A stretch of 63,189 nt of DNA from Pelistega sp. (lineage in GTDB: Bacteria > Pseudomonadota > Gammaproteobacteria > Burkholderiales > Burkholderiaceae_B). The DNA lies in assembly GCA_030538255.1 (NCBI GenBank), contig JAUNUI010000019.1, positions 1 to 63,189 of the forward strand. The letters run 5' to 3'. A program made the position numbers and the translations under genes. Below are positions 25,637 to 34,785 of this stretch, one piece after another. The notes under the pieces were generated by a model. That model worked only from the letters and a program-made list of their open reading frames with translations, did not search any database and was not told where the DNA came from. The number at the start of each line of letters is the position of its first letter. The stretch's first letter is position 1.

Positions 25637-26128
25637 ATGCCTGAAGCAGTTGAGTATCGCAATGCTATGTCTTTGCTCACGAGTGCCGTGAATATTGTCA
25701 CGACAGCGGGTGAGGCCGGTCGCTATGGTTTTACGGCTTCGGCGGTCTGTAGCGTGACGGATTCGCCACCCACCTTATTGGTGTGCATGAATCAGTCAGT
25801 GAGTTCATACGCGCACTTTATGGAGAATAGGATCTTAGCGGTGAATGTTCTTGCGGCGCATCAGCAAGAAATTGCTCAGGCTTTTTCCTCTAAATTATCG
25901 CCAGAACAACGCTTTGCTCATGGCAAGTGGTCTATGCTGGAGACCGGCGCTCCGGTTTTAAGGGATGCCTTGGCTAATTTTGATTGTGAGATTCAAGAGG
26001 TTCAAGATGTTGGCACGCACACCATCTTGCTCTGCCGTGTCGTGGCTGTCAGGTACGCAGAGCAAGAGCAAAGTCTGGTGTATTTTAATCGTGCCTATCA
26101 GCAAGTGGGTGAGTTGGCGTTTGCGTAA
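25637..26128 (+). CDS. Flavin reductase (FMN-binding split-barrel)
   Basis: A 163-residue flavin reductase: GRYGFTASAVCSVTDSPPTLLVCMN, SYAHFMENRILAVNVLAAHQQEIAQAFS and the ending RVVAVRYAEQEQSLVYFNRAYQQ. It would use NAD(P)H to supply reduced FMN. Its place 217 bp after mesD, same strand, suggests that it feeds reduced flavin to MesX, though it could be an independent gene. AAGGG precedes ATG. Confidence 0.85.
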   Translation: MPEAVEYRNAMSLLTSAVNIVTTAGEAGRYGFTASAVCSVTDSPPTLLVCMNQSVSSYAHFMENRILAVNVLAAHQQEIAQAFSSKLSPEQRFAHGKWSMLETGAPVLRDALANFDCEIQEVQDVGTHTILLCRVVAVRYAEQEQSLVYFNRAYQQVGELAFA

Positions 26129-26143
26129 GGACGCTAAACGCAC

Positions 26144-27955
26144 TTAATATCCCAAGGTCGCCCCATCAGGATTTCTAGGGTCCGAATAGCCATACATCGT
26201 GTCATCAATCACTTGAATAGTCTGGGTGCGGCCCATGCTTGGCTTAATGCTGACTTTATAGCCTGCATTCTCCAACATCTGAATCGTGTCTGGGCTAAAA
26301 CCGAGTTCTAAGCGCAGTTCATCGGGTAGCCATTGGTGATGAAAGCGCGGGGTGTTGGTGGCGGCGGCGGCGTTCATACCGAAATCAATGGTATTAATAA
26401 TCTGCTGTAGCACGGTGGTGATAATCCGTGCGCCACCTGGGCTACCGGTGACGAGCCAAGGTTTGCCGTCTTTCAATACCATGGTAGGTGACATGGAGGA
26501 GAGGGGGCGCTTATTTGGTTCAATCGCATTGGCTGAACCACCAATAAGCCCGAAGGCATTCGGTGTGCCGGGTTTTGATGAAAAGTCATCCATCTCATTA
26601 TTTAATAAGATGCCGGTATTGCCTGCCACGATACCGCTGCCAAAGTTTAAGTTTAAGGTATAGGTGACAGCCACGGCATTACCCTCTTTATCAACTACGG
26701 AGTAATGGGTGGTTTGGTCACTTTCGTAGGGTGTAAGTTTGGCAGGTTTTATGGTTTGGGCGGGTGTGATGTCGCCCTTGAGGACTTCGTCCGCGATGGC
26801 TTTGGCGTACTTTTTACTCATCAGCTCTTTCATCGGTACCTTCACAAAGTCACTATCGCCAAGGTATTCGGAGCGATCGGCATAGGCGCGCTTCATGGTC
26901 TCGGCCATCAAGCTAATGGTTTTAGCGCTATTCACGCCTGACTCTTTGATGGGGAGGTGCTCAAGGGTATTGAGCATCTGGATAATATGAATGCCGCCTG
27001 AGCTGGGTGGCGGCATAGACACAATTTCATAACCCTTGTAAGTACCGCGCACGACTTCGCGCTCAACGGCTTGGTAATTAGCCAGGTCTTCCTTCGTAAT
27101 TAAACCATCGTGGGCCGTTTGGTCACGGACGATTTCATCAGCAATCGCGCCTTTGTAAAAGGCATCAGGGCCTTGTTCAGCGATCAGCTTCAAACTGGCG
27201 GCTAAGTCCTTTTGCACAAGCTTATCTCCTGTCTGCAAGGGGGCGCCATCTTTAAAGAAAATCGCTTTGGTGCTAGGCCATTGGCCGAGATTATCTTTTT
27301 CAACTTGAAGGAGTTTGCCAAGGGTCGGGCTGACCTCATAGCCTTGCTCGGCTAAATCAATCGCGGGTTGTAGAACCTGCGCCAAAGGCAGGCTACCCCA
27401 TTGGCTTTGCGCATGTGCTAGGCCAGCGACGGTGCCTGGTACACCAACCGCTTGATGGGTGTACCAGGATTTGCGCGGAATAATATTACCGATCTCGTCT
27501 TGGTACATGGTGGCTTTCGCAGCGGCAGGGGCTTTTTCACGAAAATCTAAGGCGATGGTCTTATTCTCAGCGGCATTATGCACAATCATAAAACCACCAC
27601 CACCAATATTGCCAGCGTTCGGCAGGCTAACGGCCAGAGAGAAGCCAATCGCGACCGCCGCATCGACGGCATTGCCGCCTTTCTTGAGAATTTCTAGGCC
27701 GATTTGACTGGCGAGATGTTGCTCGGTGGCGACCATGCCGTTCTTCGCTTCCACAGGGCGAAAGACATTCATCTCGTAGTCATAGTTATGCGTCGCCGCT
27801 TGTGCACTTGGCGCAGTGATGGGGATAGGGGATTGGCGTGCCCAGGTGGTGGGGCTTGTTGTGAGGCTTAGGCTGAGGGTTAAGGATAACCCTAGGACAA
27901 GACGAGAGCTTAGGAATAGCGAATTGTTTTTTGTAATATAACTCATTGATTTCAT
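26144..27955 (-). CDS. ggt: Gamma-glutamyltransferase precursor
   Basis: A 603-residue periplasmic enzyme that splits glutathione and transfers the gamma-glutamyl group. A signal peptide (about 1-40, ending TTWA) is followed by the large subunit and the autoprocessing site with nucleophile threonine in QTTHYSVVDKEGNAVAVTYT (about 412), plus the conserved KRPLSSMSPTMVLKDGKPWL and GSPGGARII. GAGGAG lies 5 nt before ATG. Length and motifs are standard. Convergent with the flavin reductase gene, 15 bp apart. Confidence 0.95.
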   Translation of the reverse strand: MKSMSYITKNNSLFLSSRLVLGLSLTLSLSLTTSPTTWARQSPIPITAPSAQAATHNYDYEMNVFRPVEAKNGMVATEQHLASQIGLEILKKGGNAVDAAVAIGFSLAVSLPNAGNIGGGGFMIVHNAAENKTIALDFREKAPAAAKATMYQDEIGNIIPRKSWYTHQAVGVPGTVAGLAHAQSQWGSLPLAQVLQPAIDLAEQGYEVSPTLGKLLQVEKDNLGQWPSTKAIFFKDGAPLQTGDKLVQKDLAASLKLIAEQGPDAFYKGAIADEIVRDQTAHDGLITKEDLANYQAVEREVVRGTYKGYEIVSMPPPSSGGIHIIQMLNTLEHLPIKESGVNSAKTISLMAETMKRAYADRSEYLGDSDFVKVPMKELMSKKYAKAIADEVLKGDITPAQTIKPAKLTPYESDQTTHYSVVDKEGNAVAVTYTLNLNFGSGIVAGNTGILLNNEMDDFSSKPGTPNAFGLIGGSANAIEPNKRPLSSMSPTMVLKDGKPWLVTGSPGGARIITTVLQQIINTIDFGMNAAAATNTPRFHHQWLPDELRLELGFSPDTIQMLENAGYKVSIKPSMGRTQTIQVIDDTMYGYSDPRNPDGATLGY

Positions 27956-27991
27956 GACAACTCCTCAACGAATGACAGGATGGTCTGACTT

Positions 27992-28831
27992 ATGATGAAC
28001 GACGCCCAGCATAAAACCAGCAAGTTTCTTTTTAGCATAGCCATAGCACTTATGCTAGCCTTAATTGCCACAGGTGCTTTCGCCAAGCCCTCTGCGCAGC
28101 TCTTCGCCAAGGCCGAACAAGGTGATGCACAGGCGCAATACGAGCTGGGTGAGATGTACTATTTTGGTGAAAAAGCGACTGAAGTTAATGGTACACAGGC
28201 TGCCCACTGGTATCTGAAAGCAGCTGAGCAAGGGCATGCTCAGGCGCAATATAGTCTTGCTGTCTTGTATAACGACGGTGAGTTAGTTCACGCCGATATG
28301 AAAAAAGCGCTTTACTGGTATGGGCAAGCTGCGCAACAGGGGCACTCTGGTGCGATGACGAATATAGGCTCGATTTTTAAAATAGGTCAGCTGGCGGGTG
28401 TGGTTGAAGATGTGCATCGAGCAGCGTACTGGTATGAAAAAGCTCACGCCTTAAATAATCCCTATGCGACGTATTACTTGGCTGCTTTAAAGTGGTCAGA
28501 TAGACTTGGTGCATCTGATAAAGAAACGGCGTGGACGCTCTACGAACACGCAGCGGCCCAGGGACTTGAAGAAGCGCATTACGCCTTGTTTATTATCACC
28601 TATGAGTTATTTTACGCAGATGGGAAGAAAACAGCTGAAGATTTATTCTATTGGGCACAAGTGAATCGCCATAAAAATGAAGACTTCATTAATCTTTTCT
28701 CTGAGCAACTGGACACACTGCCACTCAATGCTGAGCAAAGACAAGAAATTACCGCTAAGGCCAATGCGTATTACGCGCAGGCCGATCAGCGCTGGCAAGC
28801 CTTGTTGAAAGAGACCGTGCCGAACAAGTAA
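27992..28831 (+). CDS. Exported Sel1-repeat protein (copy 1)
   Basis: A 279-residue protein with a signal peptide (ending TGAFA|K) and four to five Sel1/TPR-like repeats, such as AEQGDAQAQYELGEMYYFGE and AEQGHAQAQYSLAVLYNDGE. It is divergent from ggt and closely related to the gene at 45855, including the region HADMKKALYWY versus HKDMKKTLQWY. Probably a periplasmic protein-interaction scaffold; the partner is unknown. Confidence 0.82.
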   Translation: MMNDAQHKTSKFLFSIAIALMLALIATGAFAKPSAQLFAKAEQGDAQAQYELGEMYYFGEKATEVNGTQAAHWYLKAAEQGHAQAQYSLAVLYNDGELVHADMKKALYWYGQAAQQGHSGAMTNIGSIFKIGQLAGVVEDVHRAAYWYEKAHALNNPYATYYLAALKWSDRLGASDKETAWTLYEHAAAQGLEEAHYALFIITYELFYADGKKTAEDLFYWAQVNRHKNEDFINLFSEQLDTLPLNAEQRQEITAKANAYYAQADQRWQALLKETVPNK

Positions 28832-28873
28832 TATATGAATGTATAAATTGATATTGAATAATGTGGAGTATAT

Positions 28874-29479
28874 ATGAAAATTTTTTATTCAGCGCTATCA
28901 CCCTTTGCCAGAAAATGCATGTTAGTTGCCGAGGAATTAAACTTGAGCGATAAGATTGAAAAGCTAGCATCAGCGGCAAATCCTGTTAATCGCGACCAAA
29001 ACATTCTTAAGCACAATCCATTGGCGCAAGTGCCAACCTTTTTTACCGATGACGGCGAGGTTTTATTTGATAGTAAAGTCATCTGTGAGTATTTGAATGA
29101 GCAGGGTGGTGGTAATTTATTTGGTAGTGGTCCTCAGCGTTGGAAAATTCTGACCGAACATGCCGCAGCTGATGGTGTTATGGCAGCGGCAATCTTAGTC
29201 CGATATGAGAAGCTTATGCGTCCAGCAGAGCTCCAGTGGTCTGAGTGGACAGCAGGGCAGATGGATAAAATCAACACGGGCCTACAGTATTTTGAAGATA
29301 GAGTGGATACTTTAGCAGAGCGAGTAGATATTGCCACGCTGACCTTGGGTGCGGCTCTAGGCTATATTGATGTAAGGATTGCTGATTATGATTGGCGTTC
29401 GAATTTTCCAGGTTTAAGGGACTGGTTTGCTTTGTTCAGTGAAAGGGATTCCATGAAGAAGACCGTGCCTAAATTGTAG
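28874..29479 (+). CDS. Glutathione S-transferase family protein
   Basis: A 201-residue GST: thioredoxin-like N-domain (MKIFYSALSPFARKCMLVAEE, with serine at the active-site position; NPLAQVPTFFTDDGEVLFDSKVICEYL binds glutathione) and an all-helical C-domain (IDVRIADYDWRSNFPGLRDWF). It resembles YibF-like bacterial GSTs. GGAG precedes ATG. Separate from the Sel1 gene by 42 bp. Confidence 0.9.
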   Translation: MKIFYSALSPFARKCMLVAEELNLSDKIEKLASAANPVNRDQNILKHNPLAQVPTFFTDDGEVLFDSKVICEYLNEQGGGNLFGSGPQRWKILTEHAAADGVMAAAILVRYEKLMRPAELQWSEWTAGQMDKINTGLQYFEDRVDTLAERVDIATLTLGAALGYIDVRIADYDWRSNFPGLRDWFALFSERDSMKKTVPKL

Positions 29480-29549
29480 GTATGGAGTGGTATTAAAACA
29501 AATGTGAATCTAATTCACTGCGGTGGAGCAACTTAATAAAGAGCCATAT

Positions 29550-29577
29550 CCGCCCCGTAGTTTTAGCTGTGGGGCGG
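29550..29577 (+). terminator. GC-rich hairpin after GST gene
   Basis: CCGCCCC / GGGGCGG arms with a 14-nt loop, 70 bp past the GST stop. There is no T tract, so it may be a weak or Rho-assisted terminator. Confidence 0.4.
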
Positions 29578-29819
29578 TCAAGTCGAGTGAGTGTAAAGAA
29601 CGAGCTACTCGCCCACTGTTATTCACCAGACAGATACAAACCTAGTTTCTATCCGTAAATTCTGATGGTGGTGGGAATGGATGAGTAAGAGAGTAGGCGG
29701 AGTGCCTAGTGTGGATGAGGTTTACTATGGATGAGGGAAACGGCGGCGAAAAGTTTTTCTTTGCTTTGTGGCCGATAAATGGATTAAAATGTCGTAGTGC
29801 ATAAATTGATTTTTTGATA

Positions 29820-29973
29820 ATGTTGATTTATCACAAGCGATGAGAGTAAATGTGATTTTGTCACAAACATGACATAAACTAGCTGTTTTTTGGGACCTTT
29901 TTTTTCAATGAGCGAAAAACCCGCCAAACCCCCTTGCAAGCTATTGATTTTAAAGACGAAAAAACAGACTGGT
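29820..29973 (+). promoter_or_regulatory. CRISPR leader
   Basis: AT-rich, non-coding, ending in CGAAAAAACAGACTGGT directly before the first repeat. The truncated last repeat lies at the opposite end, which supports this being the leader side. The last 20-25 bp recur at 53.83 kb before a stray repeat. Confidence 0.6.
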
Positions 29974-31827
29974 CTCTGAGACCTAGCCCTGATTGAGAAG
30001 GGATTAAGACAGCGCGAAAGACTTCGCTTTTATTTAAGTCAAGCTCTGAGACCTAGCCCTGATTGAGAAGGGATTAAGACGCGGTTCATGATTTTAGAGC
30101 CGTCTTTATTGTCCTCTGAGACCTAGCCCTGATTGAGAAGGGATTAAGACCCATCCTCCAAGTCCCAAGTCTCATAAGCCTTCCTCTGAGACCTAGCCCT
30201 GATTGAGAAGGGATTAAGACAGATCACGACCTGTTTGTGGGCAGGCCATGATCACTCTGAGACCTAGCCCTGATTGAGAAGGGATTAAGACTTCTGTTTT
30301 ACTCTTAAGTGGTTGTGCTAGTTTCTCTGAGACCTAGCCCTGATTGAGAAGGGATTAAGACAAGGGTCTTATGTGCTAGGTCGGCTATGGCTTGCTCTGA
30401 GACCTAGCCCTGATTGAGAAGGGATTAAGACTTATATATGAATTCATATCTATAAAGCTTGATGTGCTCTGAGACCTAGCCCTGATTGAGAAGGGATTAA
30501 GACACCAATACTTCAGATGTGATCTCTGCTGAGTAAGCTCTGAGACCTAGCCCTGATTGAGAAGGGATTAAGACCTGATTGTTGGACACGACTATCAAAT
30601 AGCTTGGGCTCTGAGACCTAGCCCTGATTGAGAAGGGATTAAGACCTCCTCTGGCGGTAAGGCTGATAGCTCTTTGATGCTCTGAGACCTAGCCCTGATT
30701 GAGAAGGGATTAAGACTCAAAAGAGCGAATCAAACCTAGAACCTGCTGTTCTCTGAGACCTAGCCCTGATTGAGAAGGGATTAAGACATTAAGTCTTAAA
30801 TCGTTGCAGTCACCGTATGACTCTGAGACCTAGCCCTGATTGAGAAGGGATTAAGACTTAGAGTGCTCCCAAGACTGGAGGTTGATCATATCTCTGAGAC
30901 CTAGCCCTGATTGAGAAGGGATTAAGACTAATGTCAGTAGGAATAATGGTAATAGCCCCATCTCTGAGACCTAGCCCTGATTGAGAAGGGATTAAGACCT
31001 TTCCGTTTATCGGCAAGCTCTTTTTCCATCTCTCTGAGACCTAGCCCTGATTGAGAAGGGATTAAGACTTGGCCAAGTAAGATCTGTCGTGTACCTCCAA
31101 TCTCTGAGACCTAGCCCTGATTGAGAAGGGATTAAGACATACATTGTTTCGTTTGATTTGCATCGACTAATCCTCTGAGACCTAGCCCTGATTGAGAAGG
31201 GATTAAGACCCATTAACCACAATGTAAGCAAAGTTCATTGCCTCTGAGACCTAGCCCTGATTGAGAAGGGATTAAGACCATTATTAATCCATTTTTAATT
31301 TATTTACTTTCTCTGAGACCTAGCCCTGATTGAGAAGGGATTAAGACACCCATTTTTTTAATTGGTTTTTAATGTTTGATTCTCTGAGACCTAGCCCTGA
31401 TTGAGAAGGGATTAAGACCAAATTGCCCTTGTCAAGTGTCGCTGTTTTATGTGCTCTGAGACCTAGCCCTGATTGAGAAGGGATTAAGACTAGGGCAAGG
31501 TTTGGGACTGCAAGGTTACAGTACTCTCTGAGACCTAGCCCTGATTGAGAAGGGATTAAGACATCAAATCTTTGATCGTCTGGGCAGAGATGAGAACTCT
31601 GAGACCTAGCCCTGATTGAGAAGGGATTAAGACTTCGATCTCCTGAGTTAGTTTACAAAAGCCAAGGGCTCTGAGACCTAGCCCTGATTGAGAAGGGATT
31701 AAGACGTCCACACTACTAACTCTTGTTTGAACTTGTTCCTCTGAGACCTAGCCCTGATTGAGAAGGGATTAAGACAGTGCCTCACGAAGACGCTCTACAG
31801 CCTGTGGATCTCTGAGACCTAGCCCTG
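29974..31827 (+). CRISPR. CRISPR array, 26 full 37-nt repeats plus a truncated 27th
   Basis: Repeats start CTCTGAGACCTAGCCCTGAT and end TGAGAAGGGATTAAGAC, identical throughout; starts fall every 69-72 nt (29974, 30044, 30114 ... 31739), giving 26 spacers of 32-35 nt, all different. The final copy (31810) stops after 18 nt. A CCCT/AGGG stem ends exactly 8 nt before the repeat end, leaving an ATTAAGAC tag, as Cas6-processed class 1 systems (type I or III) do; this implies plus-strand transcription. No cas gene lies in the window, so the array is orphan here and subtype cannot be fixed. Confidence 0.97.
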
Positions 31828-31840
31828 TCAACGGCAATGT

Positions 31841-31876
31841 AAAAACGCCACATCGTAAATTGATGTGGCGTTTTTT
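31841..31876. terminator. Bidirectional terminator between array and MFS gene
   Basis: AAAACGCCACATC and GATGTGGCGTTTTTT form a near-perfect hairpin with A and T tracts on both sides, able to stop transcripts from the array and from the minus-strand transporter gene. Confidence 0.88.
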
Positions 31877-31897
31877 GTTGCCCTTTTTGTATAACGC

Positions 31898-33232
31898 TTA
31901 GGCTGTTACTAATTTAGCTTCTGATGTTTTAGCTTGTGGCTTAATAATGAGTAAGGCGGCTGTAGCGATCGCTAGAGGGAGCGCTAAGGACATAAAGAAA
32001 CCACTCACGCCAGCTTGCTCTAACACCCAACCACCGCTTGCAGAGCCAATAATGGCACCAATACGACCCACTGCGATGGCCCAGCCAGTTGCGGTGGCGC
32101 GTAGGGTTGTTGGATATGCTTGCGCAACCATGTAGTTTAAGACGATTTGTTGTCCACCAATACCCATACCTGCAGCACCTGCTAGGATGAATACCCATGT
32201 CCAGTTTGTGCCGCTATTGGCTAAACCGAAGCTTAATAAAATACCGAATGTAAACATCACAAGCAGTAGTAGGCGGGTGTTAACTTTAGGTAGAAGCATA
32301 GACAACGGAATGGCGCAGAGTACAAAGACCGCATTAATGGTAACTGTACCTAGTGGCGCCTGATCGGCAGGTAGACCAGCTGCTTTCAGTACGGTAGGTA
32401 ACCATGAAAGCAACATAAACCAAGCGATCCAGTTAAACATATAAATTGCCCATACTGCCGTTGTGTTGCGTGCTAAACCGTTAGCAAATAGTGAAGACAA
32501 GCGAGTTTTCATTGCTTGACCAGGCACGGTAAATTCGGCATTGTCTTCAATGGGTGTCTTCACAATTTTACGAAGGATAGGATAAATTTTTGCTGTGTTA
32601 TTTTTAATTTTGTTGCTTGCCAAATGCTGAAGTGACTCTGGTAAAGCGAAGATTAAGATCACTAAGAGTGCTAATGGAACAATACCACCAACAATATAGA
32701 TGCCTTGCCAACCAATGACAGGAAGCATTTTAGCGGCTAATAAACCACCCAAAATAGCGCCTGCAGGTAAGCCAAGTAGTACAGTGGTCATAATTGTTCC
32801 ACGCATACGTGAGGGGCCATATTCTGCAGCAAGTGACAAGATGATTGGTGTTGCGCCACCCATACCGAGTCCAGCAATAAAGCGCAAGACAATCATTTGC
32901 TCGGTTGATGTTGCAAAAGCGGTCGCTAAAGTGGCGCCACCAAATAAAGCAACAGCACCGATCACGGCAGGGCGGCGACCAGTTTTATCACCTAATAAGC
33001 CCAGAATCATGGCACCAACCACCATCCCAGCGGTGCCCGCAGCCATGACGGGGCCTAGAGCACCTGGTCCTAAATTAAATGCTTGGATCAGAGCAGGGCC
33101 CGTAAATGCTACTGCTTGCGTATCAAAACCATCGAAGATGGCAATTAAAAAACAAAGAATGAATACGCGCCACTGAAAAGGGGTTAAAGGCGCATTGTCA
33201 ATCAATTCGGGTATGGAATACTTGTTAGACAT
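31898..33232 (-). CDS. AAHS-family MFS aromatic acid:H+ symporter
   Basis: A 444-residue, 12-helix transporter. Signature sequences: FLIAIFDGFDTQAVAFTGPAL in helix 1 (the DGxD aromatic-acid motif), GLLGDKTGRRP (loop 2-3 motif A), and AAGMGIGGQQIVLNYMVAQAYP. These place it with PcaK/BenK-type carriers of benzoate, protocatechuate or similar. GGAG precedes ATG 33232; a TTG at 33262 is also open. No catabolic gene is adjacent, so the substrate is not fixed. Confidence 0.87.
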   Translation of the reverse strand: MSNKYSIPELIDNAPLTPFQWRVFILCFLIAIFDGFDTQAVAFTGPALIQAFNLGPGALGPVMAAGTAGMVVGAMILGLLGDKTGRRPAVIGAVALFGGATLATAFATSTEQMIVLRFIAGLGMGGATPIILSLAAEYGPSRMRGTIMTTVLLGLPAGAILGGLLAAKMLPVIGWQGIYIVGGIVPLALLVILIFALPESLQHLASNKIKNNTAKIYPILRKIVKTPIEDNAEFTVPGQAMKTRLSSLFANGLARNTTAVWAIYMFNWIAWFMLLSWLPTVLKAAGLPADQAPLGTVTINAVFVLCAIPLSMLLPKVNTRLLLLVMFTFGILLSFGLANSGTNWTWVFILAGAAGMGIGGQQIVLNYMVAQAYPTTLRATATGWAIAVGRIGAIIGSASGGWVLEQAGVSGFFMSLALPLAIATAALLIIKPQAKTSEAKLVTA

Positions 33233-33640
33233 GTCTACTCCTGTAGAACCTAAATGGTTCAAATATTATTAAATCGTTTTGTATTACTTCAAGCAAAACG
33301 CTTTCAGCGATAAGGAGCGATTGTATTTGTCAGCGAGGAGTTATGTCTAATATCTTTTGAGTTCGATTTCTATACCTAATAAGTATCTTGGTTTGGGACG
33401 AAGTTGGTTTCATCTCCACCCATAAGGTTTGCATTGCAGTACTGACTGCTTTTGATTAAGTGAATGATGCCCTTTTGGGTGGTGTTTGAGTATTTATGAT
33501 TGATTCGACTTCAGTAATCCATTTAATATAATTTGATAGAACTGCTGAAAAGCATCACTAACGGTCCTGTTTGATGTATTTTCAAAAATTTTTCAAGCTG
33601 ACAACACTGGCCAATCAGCTTGAGACTGTCAAATTTAAAA
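33233..33640. other. Intergenic region upstream of AAHS gene
   Basis: On the minus strand TTGAAG, a 16-bp spacer and AATAAT near 33265-33292 could be the transporter promoter. A 7-bp hairpin (AAGCTGA/TCAGCTT, about 33594-33620) lies just beyond the lipoprotein stop and may terminate it. Nothing else seen. Confidence 0.3.
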
Positions 33641-34231
33641 CTAACTCTTCGAAGCAGTTGTATCCACTTCACTATCCATCTTAGGCGTAATACGAATAGG
33701 CTCAGTTGCTTGTTGCACCTGCTGTTCTGCCTCTTGAGCTGGCTGTTGAGTTATTTCTTGTTTCTCGGCTTTACCTTCGGTGTTGCCCTCTACGCCCACT
33801 TGTAAGGTATTGTCTTTGAAGTGATGACGATCAAAGGTGAGGCTTTTGCCAAACACCAACTGCACCCATTCTGGGTAGTTGAAGGCTACGCCTGAGGCGG
33901 TGTCGAGTACGCCACCAATCACACCACCGAAAATAATATTGCCGAAAACTGCCGCTCCAGTTCGTGAGACAAGTTTGCCTTCTGCGCTTGGATGGTTAGG
34001 TGACTGACAGGTGATGATGAGGTCTCCAGCTGATTTACGTACTAAAACAGTTTTCGGTGTTTCAGTATGAAATTCACCACGGTCATTTTTCAGCAGGCAT
34101 TTGGCGTCTTCGACTTTATCGCCTGATGCTGTAATGGTTTCAACTTTAACGGGTTGATTTTTATCTTGTGTAATTGAGGCGCAAGCGGTGAGTGTGGCAC
34201 AAAGGGTAAGCGGTACAATAAGTTTAATCAT
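33641..34231 (-). CDS. Outer-membrane-type lipoprotein with glycine zipper
   Basis: A 196-residue lipoprotein: lipobox LTAC|AS after a short leader, a beta-rich middle, a glycine-zipper hydrophobic segment (AAVFGNIIFGGVIGGVLDTASG) and the YPEWVQLVFG motif seen in many small proteobacterial lipoproteins of unknown role. The C-terminal 45 residues are Gln/Glu-rich and likely disordered. Function unknown. Confidence 0.75.
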   Translation of the reverse strand: MIKLIVPLTLCATLTACASITQDKNQPVKVETITASGDKVEDAKCLLKNDRGEFHTETPKTVLVRKSAGDLIITCQSPNHPSAEGKLVSRTGAAVFGNIIFGGVIGGVLDTASGVAFNYPEWVQLVFGKSLTFDRHHFKDNTLQVGVEGNTEGKAEKQEITQQPAQEAEQQVQQATEPIRITPKMDSEVDTTASKS

Positions 34232-34440
34232 ATGAGTTTATAAGTCCAAATAATGAATATAAGAGATAGCATCATTCGTATTGATGAATGGTGCGCTATA
34301 GACTCATGTTGAGATGAGTCATGTTGGTAAGCTTATAAGATGAATCGGGTAAAGGCTGTTATGGCAAGCTTGCCGCCAATTAGGAATGAATTAGTGGTGA
34401 TGGACTGATTTCATCCTTATGCGGCAAACTGCTCACGCTG

Positions 34441-34471
34441 TTAACGGCAGTTGAGAATTGACCCTTTGGGG
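34441..34471. repeat. IS21-like end remnant
   Basis: TTAACGGCAGTTGAGAATTGACC followed by CTTTGGGGAT is a degraded version of the core at 11852 and 53884. No transposase nearby. The rest of 34232-34549 shows nothing else clear. Confidence 0.35.
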
Positions 34472-34549
34472 ATGAGGGCTGAAATACTGAGGACTTTTCC
34501 TTTAGTCCCACTCCATTGAATTAATTCTTTGTAATTAATGCTTGCATTT

Positions 34550-34568
34550 GAGAATAAGAACTATTATC
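34550..34568 (+). promoter_or_regulatory. Fur box for the heme uptake operon
   Basis: GAGAATAAGAACTATTATC matches the 19-bp Fur consensus at 14 positions by eye and lies 218 bp upstream of the receptor ATG. Iron-loaded Fur would repress the operon. Confidence 0.6.
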
Positions 34569-34785
34569 ATCTAGACGACATTGATTTATTGATATGAATC
34601 AAGTTTTTTATATTATTTTCTTGTGATAAGTATGGACGTATTCAACATCAGTGCTCTACATCGCTCCTCTGAATCAGATTTTAGAGGTGGTTTTCCTGCG
34701 TCTATCTATCACGGCATACTCATCTATCAAGTTCACCACATCTCCTGTATACGGTTTTGTTTATCAATTGTTTTGAGGTGTGTGA

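Noticed and set aside
29550-29577. Possible structured RNA between GST and CRISPR leader
   Set aside because: Only a single hairpin is visible, with no further conserved structure; kept as a weak terminator.
31007-31231. 74-codon open frame on the minus strand inside the CRISPR array
   Set aside because: It is repeat and spacer DNA read as protein; the periodic LNPFSIRARSQ segments are the repeat itself.
32700-33176. 158-codon plus-strand ORF opposite the AAHS transporter
   Set aside because: Antisense of a strongly conserved transporter; Pro/Lys/Ala-rich composition typical of shadow frames.
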